Below, one piece after another: positions 25,228 to 33,193 of a stretch of DNA of 44,462 bases. Position 1 is the stretch's first letter. Every line of letters starts with the position of its first letter. The stretch is from Novosphingobium sp. 9U. Its GTDB lineage: Bacteria; Pseudomonadota; Alphaproteobacteria; Sphingomonadales; Sphingomonadaceae. The notes beneath the pieces were generated by a model. The model ran no database searches and was not told the DNA's origin. It worked only from the letters and a program-made list of their open reading frames with translations. The stretch is from the NCBI RefSeq assembly GCF_902506425.1, contig NZ_LR732491.1:1-44462 (forward strand). Direction: 5' to 3'. The position numbers were made by a program, and so were the translations under genes.

Positions 25228-25584
25228 CTAGAGAGGGCAACAGCTGCCGCAGGCGAGAGAGGCGGGAGCGCAGTCCATGGCGCAACGCTTCGTTGCGACC
25301 CGTACCGGTTTGCCGCCGCCCAGGCCGCTTCGACCAGTATCGCGCGGGCGTGGCTGCGACCGGACTTGCGGATGCGTCCGTGGTGGGCGGTACCGAGACC
25401 CGACTAACGAACCCGCGGGTTGAGACCGAAGTAGCTCACCAGCTTTCGGCGGACTCGAGAAGCGCCTGATATCAGCGATCGCGGCGACAAGGCCAGTGGC
25501 GACCGTCAGGTTGACGCCGGTGATCATGCTCAGCCGTGCACCCGAGGCGTCGTCGAGTGCTTCACCGGCGATCTCCTTGTCGAG
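25228..25584 (-). pseudogene. IS110/IS116 family transposase, C-terminal fragment
   Basis: Minus-strand sequence reads AALDKEIAGEALDDASGARL, then MITGVNLTVATGLVAAIADI and RRFSSPPK, followed after a frameshift by VSYFGLNPRVR, an in-frame stop, and SGLGTAHHGRIRKSGRSHAR and ILVEAAWAAANRYGSQRS. This is the Transposase_20 domain of IS110-type enzymes. It is fused on its N-terminal side to an IS66 fragment, so it is a chimeric remnant. It need not derive from the same element as the IS110 5' fragments at 19.7 and 21.9 kb. Confidence 0.75.
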
Positions 25585-26110
25585 GGCAGCCAGGCAGATG
25601 CGTCCATCCTCAAGGAAGGCGGTGAACGCGGGTCCTTGAGCATGTAGTCGATGGCCTTGGCGACATCGGACGAGCGTGAAAGGCTCGAACGCTGCTCGGC
25701 CATCCAGGACCGCAGATCGGCGAGCACAGGACCCGCGTGCTGCTCGCGGGCAACCTGCCGCTGGAGGGCGCTCTGGCCCATGACGGTGCGCTCGACCGCA
25801 AAGATAACGATGCGGCGCACGGCCTCGACAGCAAGCGGCGCGATCACCGGGAGCCCTTGCGGCGCTTCTTAAGCTGAGATGCGGCATCAGCCAACTCGAA
25901 GAAGTGGCGTCGCGCATGCCCCCAGCACAAGGCCCGCTTCAATGGCTCGGGCTGACGATCCTGCCGGAACAGTCCATTGTAGCCCGCATAGGCATCTGCC
26001 TGGAGGATACCACGATAGCTCTGCAGGTGAGCGCCAGCACCGCGGCTTTCTCGGGCTCGCTGTATGTGCGCCGGCCCTCGGTACGAGTGATGAGCTCGAT
26101 CCTCTCCAAT
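25585..26110 (-). pseudogene. IS66 family transposase, central fragment
   Basis: Minus-strand sequence with IS66 TnpC motifs spread over frames: ILQADAYAGYNGLF, then EPLKRALCWGHARRHFFELA, VIAPLAVEAVRRIVIFAVER, GPVLADLRSWMAEQRSSLSR, SSDVAKAIDYMLK and FLEDGRICL. These cover the DDE core of the transposase. At least two frameshifts are needed to join them and the C-terminus is replaced by IS110 sequence at about 25584. The missing C-terminus is of the kind found on its own at 244-441. Confidence 0.75.
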
Positions 26111-26271
26111 CTCCTAACCTCCTTCTAGACTCCAGAAGCAGACCTGAGGCCTCGTCAATCGCAGCTACGGTCGATCGCGCAACACGTGCAGGACCGGACG
26201 CTTACCAGCTATCAAACGCGATCCGCTTTGGCTGCGCTCGGTCCCGCTGTGAACGCCGCAAGCGCCCTCAC

Positions 26272-26514
26272 ATGCGCAAGGTCTTTCACCTCGGCGGCGG
26301 TCGGTGGTGGGACGCTGATCCTTGTCGCTGGCGAGACGATCACGGCAGGGTCATCAAAGTTGGCGGGGCATTGCTTCAGGAGGTCCGCAGCACATATGTG
26401 GTTCTCGCCTGCGCTCACCTGAACCATAACCCAACCGACAATGATCCGGCCAACCTCGCAGCCCTATGTCAGCGTTGCCACATGCGACACGACGCGAAGG
26501 AACATCGTTGGTAG
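26272..26514 (+). CDS. HNH-like zinc-binding protein, probably 5'-truncated
   Basis: The last 80 codons before the stop form a coherent protein: GGGRWWDADPCRWRDD, VVLACAHLNHNPTDNDPANL and AALCQRCHMRHDAKEHRW. The pattern CAHLxHxPxxxxxxNLxALCQRCHMxHD is typical of short HNH-type proteins encoded by alphaproteobacterial phages and islands. The two histidines of HLNH, the Asn and the CxxC pair are all present. Upstream residues in the same frame overlap the IS66 remnant and are not protein-like. ATG 26272 is an arbitrary start without a good ribosome binding site, so the N-terminus may have been lost. Confidence 0.5.
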   Translation: MRKVFHLGGGRWWDADPCRWRDDHGRVIKVGGALLQEVRSTYVVLACAHLNHNPTDNDPANLAALCQRCHMRHDAKEHRW

Positions 26515-26924
26515 CGTTGGTGGAATGCTTTTCGACACCGCGGGGTGCGAGATCTGTTCTGTGATCCGCAAACCTTGCGTCTCGAATATCTTGATCGCGG
26601 TCAAGCCCAGGCTATAATATCTAGAAGTTGTGATGCCCGCTCTCAGCCAAGATGATAATACTTGTTATGTTAAATCAGCCATGGACCTTAGTCGGGTTCA
26701 GTCACTTGCCTGAAGTGTGTCGCTTGGCAAGCGCGGTGACGGATTTACGTCTCTAGCGTGTCTGTGACAACAGCTAAGAGACGTCCGCTAACCGATCGCG
26801 TCATCATAGCCCGCTCTCTTTATCGAGAGATTTGCCCCGCTTGATCTAGCTGAGTGTCTAGAGGCAGGCGAGTGCTGCCGGCGTCATCGACGCGCCCAAG
26901 GTCGGGCGTATGCCGATGCCTCGT
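26515..26924. other. Non-coding, downstream of the RES toxin gene
   Basis: About 400 bases without a supported gene and less GC-rich than the flanks. It lies between the HNH-like fragment and the 3' end of the toxin gene. No convincing terminator hairpin with T-run was found. Confidence 0.35.
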
Positions 26925-27530
26925 TCAGACGATGGCGACTTCAAAGTCGCGCAGCACCTGCGCCAATCCCCTCGCCCGCGTGAGCGGAGCGATGCCAGTG
27001 CAGGCAAGCGCCGGCACGGCGCGATCGTAGATGGCAAGATTGTGCTCACCGTTGAGGCGTGACGGATAGATGATCCCGTCGATTGCTGCCGGATGGTCGT
27101 GGAAGGCGACTGACCATACCCGGGCGAGCGACTGCTTCGCACCGCGAACAACGTCGCTGGGGATCCCCATCTTAACTGGGCCGTCGCGGCGCAGATCGAG
27201 CAGCTTTAAGTCGCGTGTCGGCGCGATCGCGCCGACCACTCGCCCGGTGAGCAGCTTGCCAGCCATCGGGAACATGCCGACGACATTGTCGCGGTCGTCG
27301 CGCAGGATCGCTTCGAGGAAGCAAACCTTCAGCGACGAGCCGATATAGAGAACGCCGAAACGACCCGCGTCAACGCGGCGCCGAGGATCGCTGAACCGGC
27401 TCCTGCCCTTCCCAAAGCCGAGGGGGTCGGGGAAGCTCGACAGCCAGATGCGCCGATAGGACATACCCGCCGGGATGATCGCGATGTCGAGGGTGGCACC
27501 TGCAAAGGCGGCCGTCGGCGCACGCTTCAT
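26925..27530 (-). CDS. RES domain toxin (NAD+ phosphorylase type)
   Basis: A 201-residue protein with a RES domain: YRRIWLSSFPDPLGFGKGRS gives the conserved Arg (43 or 45), VLYIGSSLKVCFLEAILRD the Glu (E73) and IDGIIYPSRLNGEHNLAIYD the Ser (S157). Proteins of this family, such as MbcT, break down NAD+ and stop growth unless bound by an Xre/MbcA-type antitoxin. The start codon directly follows the antitoxin stop (TGA then ATG), so the pair is translationally coupled with the antitoxin first, as usual for RES systems. No frameshift is visible and the residues are intact, so the toxin could be active. Confidence 0.85.
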   Translation of the reverse strand: MKRAPTAAFAGATLDIAIIPAGMSYRRIWLSSFPDPLGFGKGRSRFSDPRRRVDAGRFGVLYIGSSLKVCFLEAILRDDRDNVVGMFPMAGKLLTGRVVGAIAPTRDLKLLDLRRDGPVKMGIPSDVVRGAKQSLARVWSVAFHDHPAAIDGIIYPSRLNGEHNLAIYDRAVPALACTGIAPLTRARGLAQVLRDFEVAIV

Positions 27531-28361
27531 TCAGGCAAACGTGCCCTGTGCGATGCCGCGGGCGGTCTCAACGACCGCCTCGTCCTGCCGCCGGCCGAGC
27601 GCCTCCCAACCGGTCAGACCCTCGAATTCGGCGTGTCGTTGCGCGAGCAGGCGGTAAACCTCCCACGGATCGCCATCGAGAATGTTGAACAACGTGGGCA
27701 GAACACTGAAGGGTCGCCCGTCCTCCCCCACCTGCCAGACTGGATAGCGATAGCCTCGGGTCGCGCCCTGGAGCGCGAGTACCTGGTGCGTCTTGCGACG
27801 GCTGTTGACCGTCTCGCGCGTCATCTTGAGGTGGGCCGCGAAGGCATCGGCGCTCAGCATGTCGGCACCGGCGAGGATCTCGGCGACGGCATGGCGACCA
27901 CGCTCGCGCGCCTCGTCGAGCGCCACGTCGAGCTCAGCGGCCTCGTCCGCGCCCATCTCGAGGGCACCGGCCGTCGGCGACGGCGTCTGCAGCGGGTCGC
28001 CAAACGCCTGCACGATCCGCGGTTCGCCGTTGGGTTCGACCTCGACCACGAATTGCAGCGCCGTGCCGGCATTGCGGCTCTCGAACGCCGCAGCGCGCAG
28101 CGCATCGAGCACAATGGCGACCGAGTTGGTCGGCATCGCCAGCGAGCGTCCGATCTCCTTCGGGAGCGGCGCATGCTTCGCCTGCTTGACGGTGAGAAAC
28201 TGACCGGTGTGGGCATTACGCATCGTGAAGTGCTTGGCCCGGCGCCGTTCCGTCCGGCGGCTCTTCGTGGCAACGTCGCTCATGTCGTCAATGTGGGCAG
28301 TCTCGTCAGGTTCGTCAAGGTCGATATGATCCACTTGCGCTGCCCTGTTGATCGCTCTCAC
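27531..28361 (-). CDS. RES-system antitoxin with long N-terminal extension
   Basis: 276 residues from GTG 28361, or 250 from ATG 28283. The C-terminal 130 residues resemble the usual RES antitoxin: ILAGADMLSADAFAAHLKMT, RETVNSRRKTHQVLALQGAT, RGYRYPVWQVGEDGRPF and LFNILDGDPWEVYRLLAQRH, ending GWEALGRRQDEAVVETA. This combines a DNA-binding helix-turn-helix and a toxin-binding MbcA-like end. The N-terminal half is unusual: basic KSRRTERRRAKHF, then FTMRNAHTGQFLTVKQAKHA, a segment like small proteins often found near toxin-antitoxin genes, and a helix-strand segment SVAIVLDALRAAAFESRNAG. It immediately precedes the RES toxin gene and is divergent from the HNH_5 gene 50 bases away. It probably represses its own promoter, as family members do. 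Confidence 0.75.
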   Translation of the reverse strand: MRAINRAAQVDHIDLDEPDETAHIDDMSDVATKSRRTERRRAKHFTMRNAHTGQFLTVKQAKHAPLPKEIGRSLAMPTNSVAIVLDALRAAAFESRNAGTALQFVVEVEPNGEPRIVQAFGDPLQTPSPTAGALEMGADEAAELDVALDEARERGRHAVAEILAGADMLSADAFAAHLKMTRETVNSRRKTHQVLALQGATRGYRYPVWQVGEDGRPFSVLPTLFNILDGDPWEVYRLLAQRHAEFEGLTGWEALGRRQDEAVVETARGIAQGTFA

Positions 28362-28411
28362 GAGAACCTAGATGGGAGACGTTCACCAGCAACCATAGCG
28401 GTAGCCTTACG

Positions 28412-28798
28412 ATGAACGATCCCGTCCGCCCTGCCCATCTAGATCTCGAGGGCTGTGCGATAGCCGCGATAGTTCAAGCCAGCCTGGGCGGGTATGAGGT
28501 CGTGCTCGGCACGTCCGGTCGCTGCCGCTTCTGCGGCACCGCCGATCCGCAAGCCTTCCGCAACGTCGCACACACCGTGCCGGAAGCGTTCGGCAACAAG
28601 TGGGTGACCTCGCTCGACGAATGCGACGCCTGTAACTCACGCGTCGGTAGTTTTGACGATGTGCTGGCCAAGAGCCTCGCCCGCTATGTCGGCGAACAGC
28701 GACGGTCGCTTTGGTATGGCCAAGGACGCGGCAGGCACCCGTCGCTACGAACCATGGCGCACCGTCGATCATCACGCTCGAATCTGGCGGTCCCCTAA
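28412..28798 (+). pseudogene. HNH_5 endonuclease, truncated by frameshift
   Basis: The 128-codon frame carries an HNH_5-type zinc/HNH motif: CRFCGTADPQAFRNVAHTVP, EAFGNKWVTSLDECDACNSR and FDDVLAKSLARYV, with two CxxC pairs and the central His of AHTVPE. Family members run to about 250-350 residues with a further domain; here the frame turns into arginine/serine-rich sequence after QRRSLWYG. A neighbouring frame continues RQAPVATNHGAPSIITLESG, which resembles the missing continuation, so a frameshift near 28730 is likely. It is divergent from the toxin-antitoxin operon with only 50 bases between starts, so they may share control. Confidence 0.6.
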
Positions 28799-28862
28799 GG
28801 CGAACAGGGGGTGCGGGCCTTAGGACGTCGACTGAGCATCGCCGCACTGACGCAAACGCCTT

Positions 28863-29123
28863 TCAGTACTTTGCAAGGCCCTCAGGAAGTCCGCCGACGC
28901 GATAGCCAGTGGGTACGCCTTGGCCGACACCGCCTGCGGCTGAAGGGAACGGCATGTCACCTTCTATCTGGCCGACGGCGAAGCCGTTTAGCCAAGCGGA
29001 ACGGAATGAGGATCGGGCATGATTAAACGGGCAGGCAGCCACAGTGCTGCGGCGATCTAAACCTGCAAGTCGTCCATTACAGAACGCATCATCGAGACGC
29101 TCGAACTCGCTGCTCTTGCTCAT
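28863..29123 (-). CDS. Ribosome modulation factor (Rmf)-like small protein
   Basis: An 86-residue protein. ERLDDAFCNGRLAGLDRRS followed by ACPFNHARSSFRSAWLNGF and AVGQIE follows the Rmf/CrpP pattern: AxxxGxxAxxxGxxxxxCP[YF]xxxxxRxxWLxGxxxG. The canonical family dimerises and hibernates ribosomes, while island-borne relatives have mostly unknown roles. ATG 29123 has GGTGGGG about five bases upstream; the open frame further upstream is not protein-like. Its ATG overlaps the end of the integrase fragment by four bases, so the two were once in one unit. The C-terminal 35 residues are glycine/proline-rich and may be disordered. Confidence 0.65.
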   Translation of the reverse strand: MSKSSEFERLDDAFCNGRLAGLDRRSTVAACPFNHARSSFRSAWLNGFAVGQIEGDMPFPSAAGGVGQGVPTGYRVGGLPEGLAKY

Positions 29124-29340
29124 ATGCACCCCACCATTGCAACATGCAGCGAAAAGGTTAATGACTTCTCGCCATTGTTTGCCGGCACGACGGGGTAGTC
29201 GATCAGGGCAGTCATTCCCGGCTTCCTGGTCCATGTGACCCCGTGCGGGGAGTGTCGGCCGTAAGTGAACCCTTTCTCGTGTCCTAGGAGCTGCGCGGCC
29301 TCAAGCTCAGACAAACCCGTTGCGATCATGTAATGGCCCG
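29120..29340 (-). pseudogene. Tyrosine recombinase (integrase), C-terminal fragment
   Basis: The frame reads GLSELEAAQLLGHEKGFTYG, then RHSPHGVTWTRKPG and LIDYPVV. LLGHEKGFTYGRxSPHG is the hallmark C-terminus of a class of phage and island integrases, holding the second catalytic His of the HxxR/GH block and the nucleophile Tyr (FTYG). The upstream part with the catalytic Arg and the core-binding domain is absent; upstream sequence does not read as integrase in any frame. It marks an old integration event at the right end of the toxin-antitoxin island. No tRNA or direct-repeat att site was recognised nearby. Confidence 0.6.
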
Positions 29341-29748
29341 TTGGGCTTACTGAAGGCGGTCGCGTTCACGTAAAACTTGTTTGCGTCCGCAAGCGGCTCG
29401 GTCAGCGGGATCAGCATAAGCCAAGTTTACGTCCTGGCCGTCCATATCAGTGCCAGCGTCCGGCCGAGGTACGTCTCGGCTAATTCTGGTATTCCAAATC
29501 AGAGCGTCACCGCCGCGCCTTCAACAGGGCCACCGGCCTCCTCGCGTACGGCAGGATGCAATGCGCATCAGCACCTCTCAAAGATTGACATACTACGTAG
29601 TTGCCCGATCCTTGCAATTAGCTATGTTTCCGCGCGTCGCGGATACAAATGATCTCGTCTCCAGGTCGCTCGAGTTCGCAGCCTTATGTCTAATATTTGT
29701 ACCCTTCGACGCCAACCTTACCCGGCGACGGACACGCACGAAGAGGTG
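29341..29748. other. Non-coding, upstream of the FlbD-like gene
   Basis: Open frames here are short and without motifs. The region separates the integrase remnant from the flagellar genes and should hold the promoter of the regulator. I did not find a clear sigma-54 or CtrA-type site. Confidence 0.3.
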
Positions 29749-30969
29749 ATGGCAGAACGGCTCGGCCCTATAGCAGCTGTTCTGAGGAGCCCATGCAATC
29801 ATCGCACCCCAGGGCGCCTGCCGAATGCAACGCTACCTGATCTCGCCTTTCGTGAAGGGCCTTCCGCGATCGCGCGTGATGGAAAACTTACCAGTCTCAC
29901 CTTTGTCGACCCGAACAGCGAATCGGCGCTGGCGATGACACTAGCTGCCATGGCCGATCCAGGCGGGCCGATCGCTGCAGATCCCGAAAGCCTCTCGGTC
30001 TTCGCCCTCGCCGATCGTCTGGCCGTCAGTGACATCCCCGTCTTGATTAACGGCCCGACCGGAACCGGCAAGGAAGTGCTCAGCCGCTTCATCCACGCGC
30101 GCTCAAAGCGTGCTGCCGGGCCTTTCATCGCCGTTAACTGTGCCGCTATGCCCGAACACATGCTCGAGGCCATGCTGTTCGGCCACCAGAAGGGCGCTTT
30201 CACCGGTGCGACCGGCGCCAGCGAAGGCTTCATGCGTGCGGCCGACGGCGGTACCTTGCTGCTGGACGAGATCGCCGAGCTGCCGCTCTCGCTCCAGGCC
30301 AAGCTGCTGCGCGCGCTGCAGGAGCAGGAAGTGGTGCCGATCGGCGCGACCAAGCCGATCCCGGTCGATATCCGCGTGATCGCCTGCGCCAACCGCGACC
30401 TGCCGACCGAAGTCGCCGAGGGCCGGTTCCGCGCCGACCTTTATTATCGCCTCAACGTGTTCCCGCTGTCGCTGCGCCCGCTGCGTGAGCGCGCGGACGA
30501 CATCGCCCCGCTCGCCTTCGGCATGGCGTTGCGCCATGCGCCCAACCCGGCGCGGGTGCCCTGCTTCAACAAAGCCGCGCTCGCCATGCTCAAGATCCAC
30601 GCCTGGCCGGGTAACGTGCGCGAGCTGGAGAACGTGGTACGGCGCGCACTCCTGCTCGCCGGCGAATCGGGCACCATCACCCCCGACGATATCGTGTTCG
30701 ACAGCCCGGCTCGCCTGGTGAACGTGCCGCCCTCGTCTACAACGCCTGCCGAGATGATCGAAGCCGAGCCCGCCGCCCGCAAGCTGTCGAGCGTCGTGCA
30801 GCTCTCCGAAGCGCGCGCGATCATCGACACGCTGGAAGCCTGCGGCGGTAACCGCCTCCAGGCCGCTCGCGAACTCGGCATCTCCGAGCGCACCCTTCGC
30901 TATCGCCTGGCATCGTTCCGTGACGCCGGCATCGAGATCAGCCGCGCCCCGGCGGGTGGCCGTCGATGA
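29749..30969 (+). CDS. flbD: Sigma-54 activator of flagellar genes, FlbD-like
   Basis: About 406 residues. The AAA+ domain has Walker A GPTGTGKE (102-109), the sigma-54 contact loop GAFTGA (149-154), Walker [35 protein letters not shown] and [20 protein letters not shown], all intact. A C-terminal Fis-type helix-turn-helix ([20 protein letters not shown]) binds DNA. There is no clear phosphoacceptor receiver at the N-terminus, as in FlbD-like flagellar activators. It should switch on late flagellar operons with sigma-54. The stop overlaps the fliE start by four bases, which identifies it as the flagellar regulator. The start is uncertain: ATG 29749 has AGAGG just upstream, and an earlier ATG lies at 29686. 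Confidence 0.8.
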   Translation: MAERLGPIAAVLRSPCNHRTPGRLPNATLPDLAFREGPSAIARDGKLTSLTFVDPNSESALAMTLAAMADPGGPIAADPESLSVFALADRLAVSDIPVLINGPTGTGKEVLSRFIHARSKRAAGPFIAVNCAAMPEHMLEAMLFGHQKGAFTGATGASEGFMRAADGGTLLLDEIAELPLSLQAKLLRALQEQEVVPIGATKPIPVDIRVIACANRDLPTEVAEGRFRADLYYRLNVFPLSLRPLRERADDIAPLAFGMALRHAPNPARVPCFNKAALAMLKIHAWPGNVRELENVVRRALLLAGESGTITPDDIVFDSPARLVNVPPSSTTPAEMIEAEPAARKLSSVVQLSEARAIIDTLEACGGNRLQAARELGISERTLRYRLASFRDAGIEISRAPAGGRR

Positions 30970-31337
30970 GCGCGATCTCCGGCATCGGCGGCGCCGCGCC
31001 CGGCGTCCAGCAGATCATGGCGCTGCGCCAGCAGATCATGGACCGCAACCAGGTACTGCAGCAGCTTCACGCCCCACAGGGCGCTGGTCAAGTCGCCAAC
31101 ACGCAAGCAGCTCCGGCTCAGAACTTCGCCGACGCGTTTAAGACGGCGGTTGATGGCGTCAACGCCACGCAGCTGAAGGCGGAAGGCATCTCCGAAGCCT
31201 ACCAGCGCGGCGAGGTGACCGACGTCGCCAAAGTCATGCTGGCCCGCCAGGAAGCCGGCGTTGCCTTCGAAGCGACTCTGCAGGTCCGCAACAAGCTGCT
31301 CAGCGCCTACCAAGACATCATGCGGATGGGAGTGTGA
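30966..31337 (+). CDS. fliE: Flagellar hook-basal body protein FliE
   Basis: A 123-residue protein with the FliE pattern: an N-terminal stretch rich in glutamine (MALRQQIMDRNQVLQQLHAP), FADAFKTAVDGVNATQLKAE, then the conserved C-terminus YQRGEVTDVAKVMLARQEAG, VAFEATLQVRNKLLSAYQDI and MRMGV. FliE joins the MS ring to the rod and is one of the first axial proteins exported. It is coupled to the regulator gene by ATGA. In most alphaproteobacteria fliF or other basal-body genes follow, but nothing flagellar follows here for the rest of the window. The gene itself looks intact. Confidence 0.92.
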   Translation: MSAISGIGGAAPGVQQIMALRQQIMDRNQVLQQLHAPQGAGQVANTQAAPAQNFADAFKTAVDGVNATQLKAEGISEAYQRGEVTDVAKVMLARQEAGVAFEATLQVRNKLLSAYQDIMRMGV

Positions 31338-31846
31338 TAGCTGACTGGAGCGAGGAATGCTTGCGGCAGCCAGAAGGGCGTCGACGTTTGATATTGTTTG
31401 ATCGCGTCACGAGGTTACGGACGCATCCGAGCTGAGTTCCAGCGCTTAGAACTCGCGCGCGCAACCTCGCCCCGTGAGATCATTGTAAACGCGGAGTATC
31501 TGGGGCGGGCGTGAACTACCCACCTCTAAGTAGTGAGCGGCCCAGTGCTTGATAAAGCACGGTCTTGGGTTGCACGAGCCCCGGTCGCAGACGCCGACTG
31601 GATCTCAGCCTCCTCAAGGGCATGGGCTGCGCTCACAGTGATATTTCAGAGCTGGCGGTGGTGGGGCGACGGTCGCTCCGATGCGCAGCCGCGCACCGGA
31701 TCCCGCACGACCATGCCGCCGAACTCTGGATCAGCCCCTCGCAAGCGAACGGTTGTAGCAGCGCCACAGCGCGATCTGTGCTCCCTTGAGAGCGCGCGAG
31801 CTTACCGCCGTCGTCCAAAGCCAGCGGACTTCGTTTGCACCCGCAA
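31338..31846. other. Non-coding after fliE
   Basis: About 500 bases with only overlapping, low-quality frames. No fliF, fliG or other flagellar gene is present. There is no obvious terminator directly after fliE, so the operon may have been cut here. Confidence 0.4.
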
Positions 31847-31874
31847 AAAGGGCGCCACTTACGCAGCGCCCTTT
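31847..31874 (-). terminator. Intrinsic terminator of sciP
   Basis: AAAGGGCGC and GCGCCCTTT form a nine-base stem around a ten-base loop. Read on the minus strand, the 3' arm runs into TTTTTGC, the expected U-run, 38 bases after the sciP stop. Confidence 0.8.
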
Positions 31875-31911
31875 CTCACTCATGCTTCAAACGTTCGCCG
31901 GGGGAGCTGGC

Positions 31912-32226
31912 CTATGCTAGCTCGCGTCGGTTCAGGCGCTCATGCTTTAGTCGGTTCTGCTGCAGCTTTGTCGCGCGAAGGCCGGAAAGGCCGTCTCGCT
32001 CGACCGCGCGCTGCCAGGACACAAGTTCCTCGAGGGACAATTCATACCGTCGGCAGGCTTCGCTAGCGCTCAGCAGCCCACCTTCGACTGCCGCAACCAC
32101 TTCAGCCTTGCGCCGGGCCACCCAACGAGTGGTGCCGTGATCCGGTAGTCGTTCTAGGGTCAGTCTTTCTCCAGCAGGTCCAACTACTTCGCGGATCGTC
32201 TTGTGGTCGATGTTTGCCAAGTTCAT
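31912..32226 (-). CDS. sciP: SciP-like cell-cycle/flagellar regulator (DUF1153)
   Basis: A 104-residue protein with the SciP core: VVGPAGERLTLERLP, TTRWVARRKAEVVAAVEGG, LLSASEACRRYELSLEELVS and WQRAVERDGLSGLRATKLQQ. In Caulobacter SciP binds DNA and the CtrA regulator and represses CtrA-activated genes, many of them for motility and division. The helix-turn-helix and WxARRKAEV segments are intact. ATG 32226 follows GGGGAGA closely; an in-frame ATG 51 bases upstream is less likely. Its position between fliE and a PilZ gene fits a local role in motility control. Whether it is the genome's only sciP copy cannot be told here. An intrinsic terminator follows. Confidence 0.85.
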   Translation of the reverse strand: MNLANIDHKTIREVVGPAGERLTLERLPDHGTTRWVARRKAEVVAAVEGGLLSASEACRRYELSLEELVSWQRAVERDGLSGLRATKLQQNRLKHERLNRRELA

Positions 32227-32589
32227 TCTCCCCAGAATGTAGCGTGGTTCATTTCCTGAGGCCTTTATGAGCTTCAATCCTTAACGAGAGTGTACCCAGG
32301 ATAGTTAACAAAGGAGTTAACGGTGTGGGTTTCACGTCTGTGTGAAAGAATTTGAGGAAAGCTTTTGTGATCCGGTCTAAACCACAAAGGCTAATAGTGA
32401 AGTTGAAACGAGATGAACACTGGTTCATCTTCTAGTCTCGAGCGCACGCGTGGCGCGAGGTGTTGTCAGAGCGCTAAACGGGCCTGCCTCCTCGATGGTT
32501 CCCTGGTGAGTGGAAAAAAGTTTAGCCTCCTCAATCCTTTGGTAACAAAGCAATGGTATTAGCGACCTAAAGCCGCGCAGGGGCACAAG
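32227..32589. other. Divergent intergenic region between sciP and PilZ genes
   Basis: About 360 bases, relatively AT-rich (for example GTTAACAAAGGAGTTAACG near 32300), containing the divergent promoters of sciP and the PilZ gene. The paired GTTAAC sites 7 bases apart resemble the CtrA half-site motif TTAA-N7-TTAAC only loosely. No gene is supported. Confidence 0.35.
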
Positions 32590-32937
32590 GTGGCTAGGGG
32601 TCGCACGGTGATTAAGACAACGCCGCAGATCGGCAGCTATGAGTACGCCACGCAAGAGGATCGGTCCGCGGATCGCGTGCGGGTGGCTATACCTGGGTAC
32701 ATCCGTCCTGTTGGAGGCAAGCGCCTGGCAACAACCACGCGTGACATCTCGTGCTCCGGCTTCGCTGCGATAGCAATTGCCCGCGTGGCCCCCGGAACCA
32801 AATGCTGGCTCACCCTGCCCGGCTTGCCCGCGTTCGAAGCCGACGTGATCTGGTGGGAAGGCGGTGTTGTGGGCTGTGCCTTCACTCAGTTGCTCTCCGC
32901 TGACGGCTGCGCTGCGCTCGTTGATCGCTGGCAGTGA
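32590..32937 (+). CDS. PilZ domain c-di-GMP receptor protein
   Basis: A 115-residue single-domain PilZ protein. The two c-di-GMP-binding motifs are present: RSADR (RxxxR) about residue 25 and DISCSGF (D/NxSxxG) about residue 53. The strands LATTTRDIS, CWLTLPGLPAFEADVIWWEG and GVVGCAFTQL complete the barrel. Such stand-alone PilZ proteins pass c-di-GMP levels on to flagella, pili or polysaccharide synthesis. Two GTG starts are possible, 32590 and 32608, each with AGGGG six or seven bases upstream. It lies between sciP (divergent) and a TadG-like pilus gene, and two large c-di-GMP enzymes are encoded 3-9 kb downstream. Confidence 0.85.
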   Translation: MARGRTVIKTTPQIGSYEYATQEDRSADRVRVAIPGYIRPVGGKRLATTTRDISCSGFAAIAIARVAPGTKCWLTLPGLPAFEADVIWWEGGVVGCAFTQLLSADGCAALVDRWQ

Positions 32938-33193
32938 ACCCGGCCTCGGTTCGGCACTGAGCGGGCCGAAGGGCAGGCAAAAGGCTTGATACGAACCGAG
33001 GTAAGTTTAGTGGTAAGCGGCGCCTGCGGCGAAGCTCAAGGCATGTCTGCCACGTGCTCGAGGAGCTTCGTTGCTCGTCGCTACCCGACTCTACTTTCCA
33101 GTTCTCGCGGCTATCGCAGCACTCTCCATCTTCATATCTCCTTCAAGGGTTGACGGTAGACGTGGCGCGACAAAGAATATGGTCGCCGTAACG

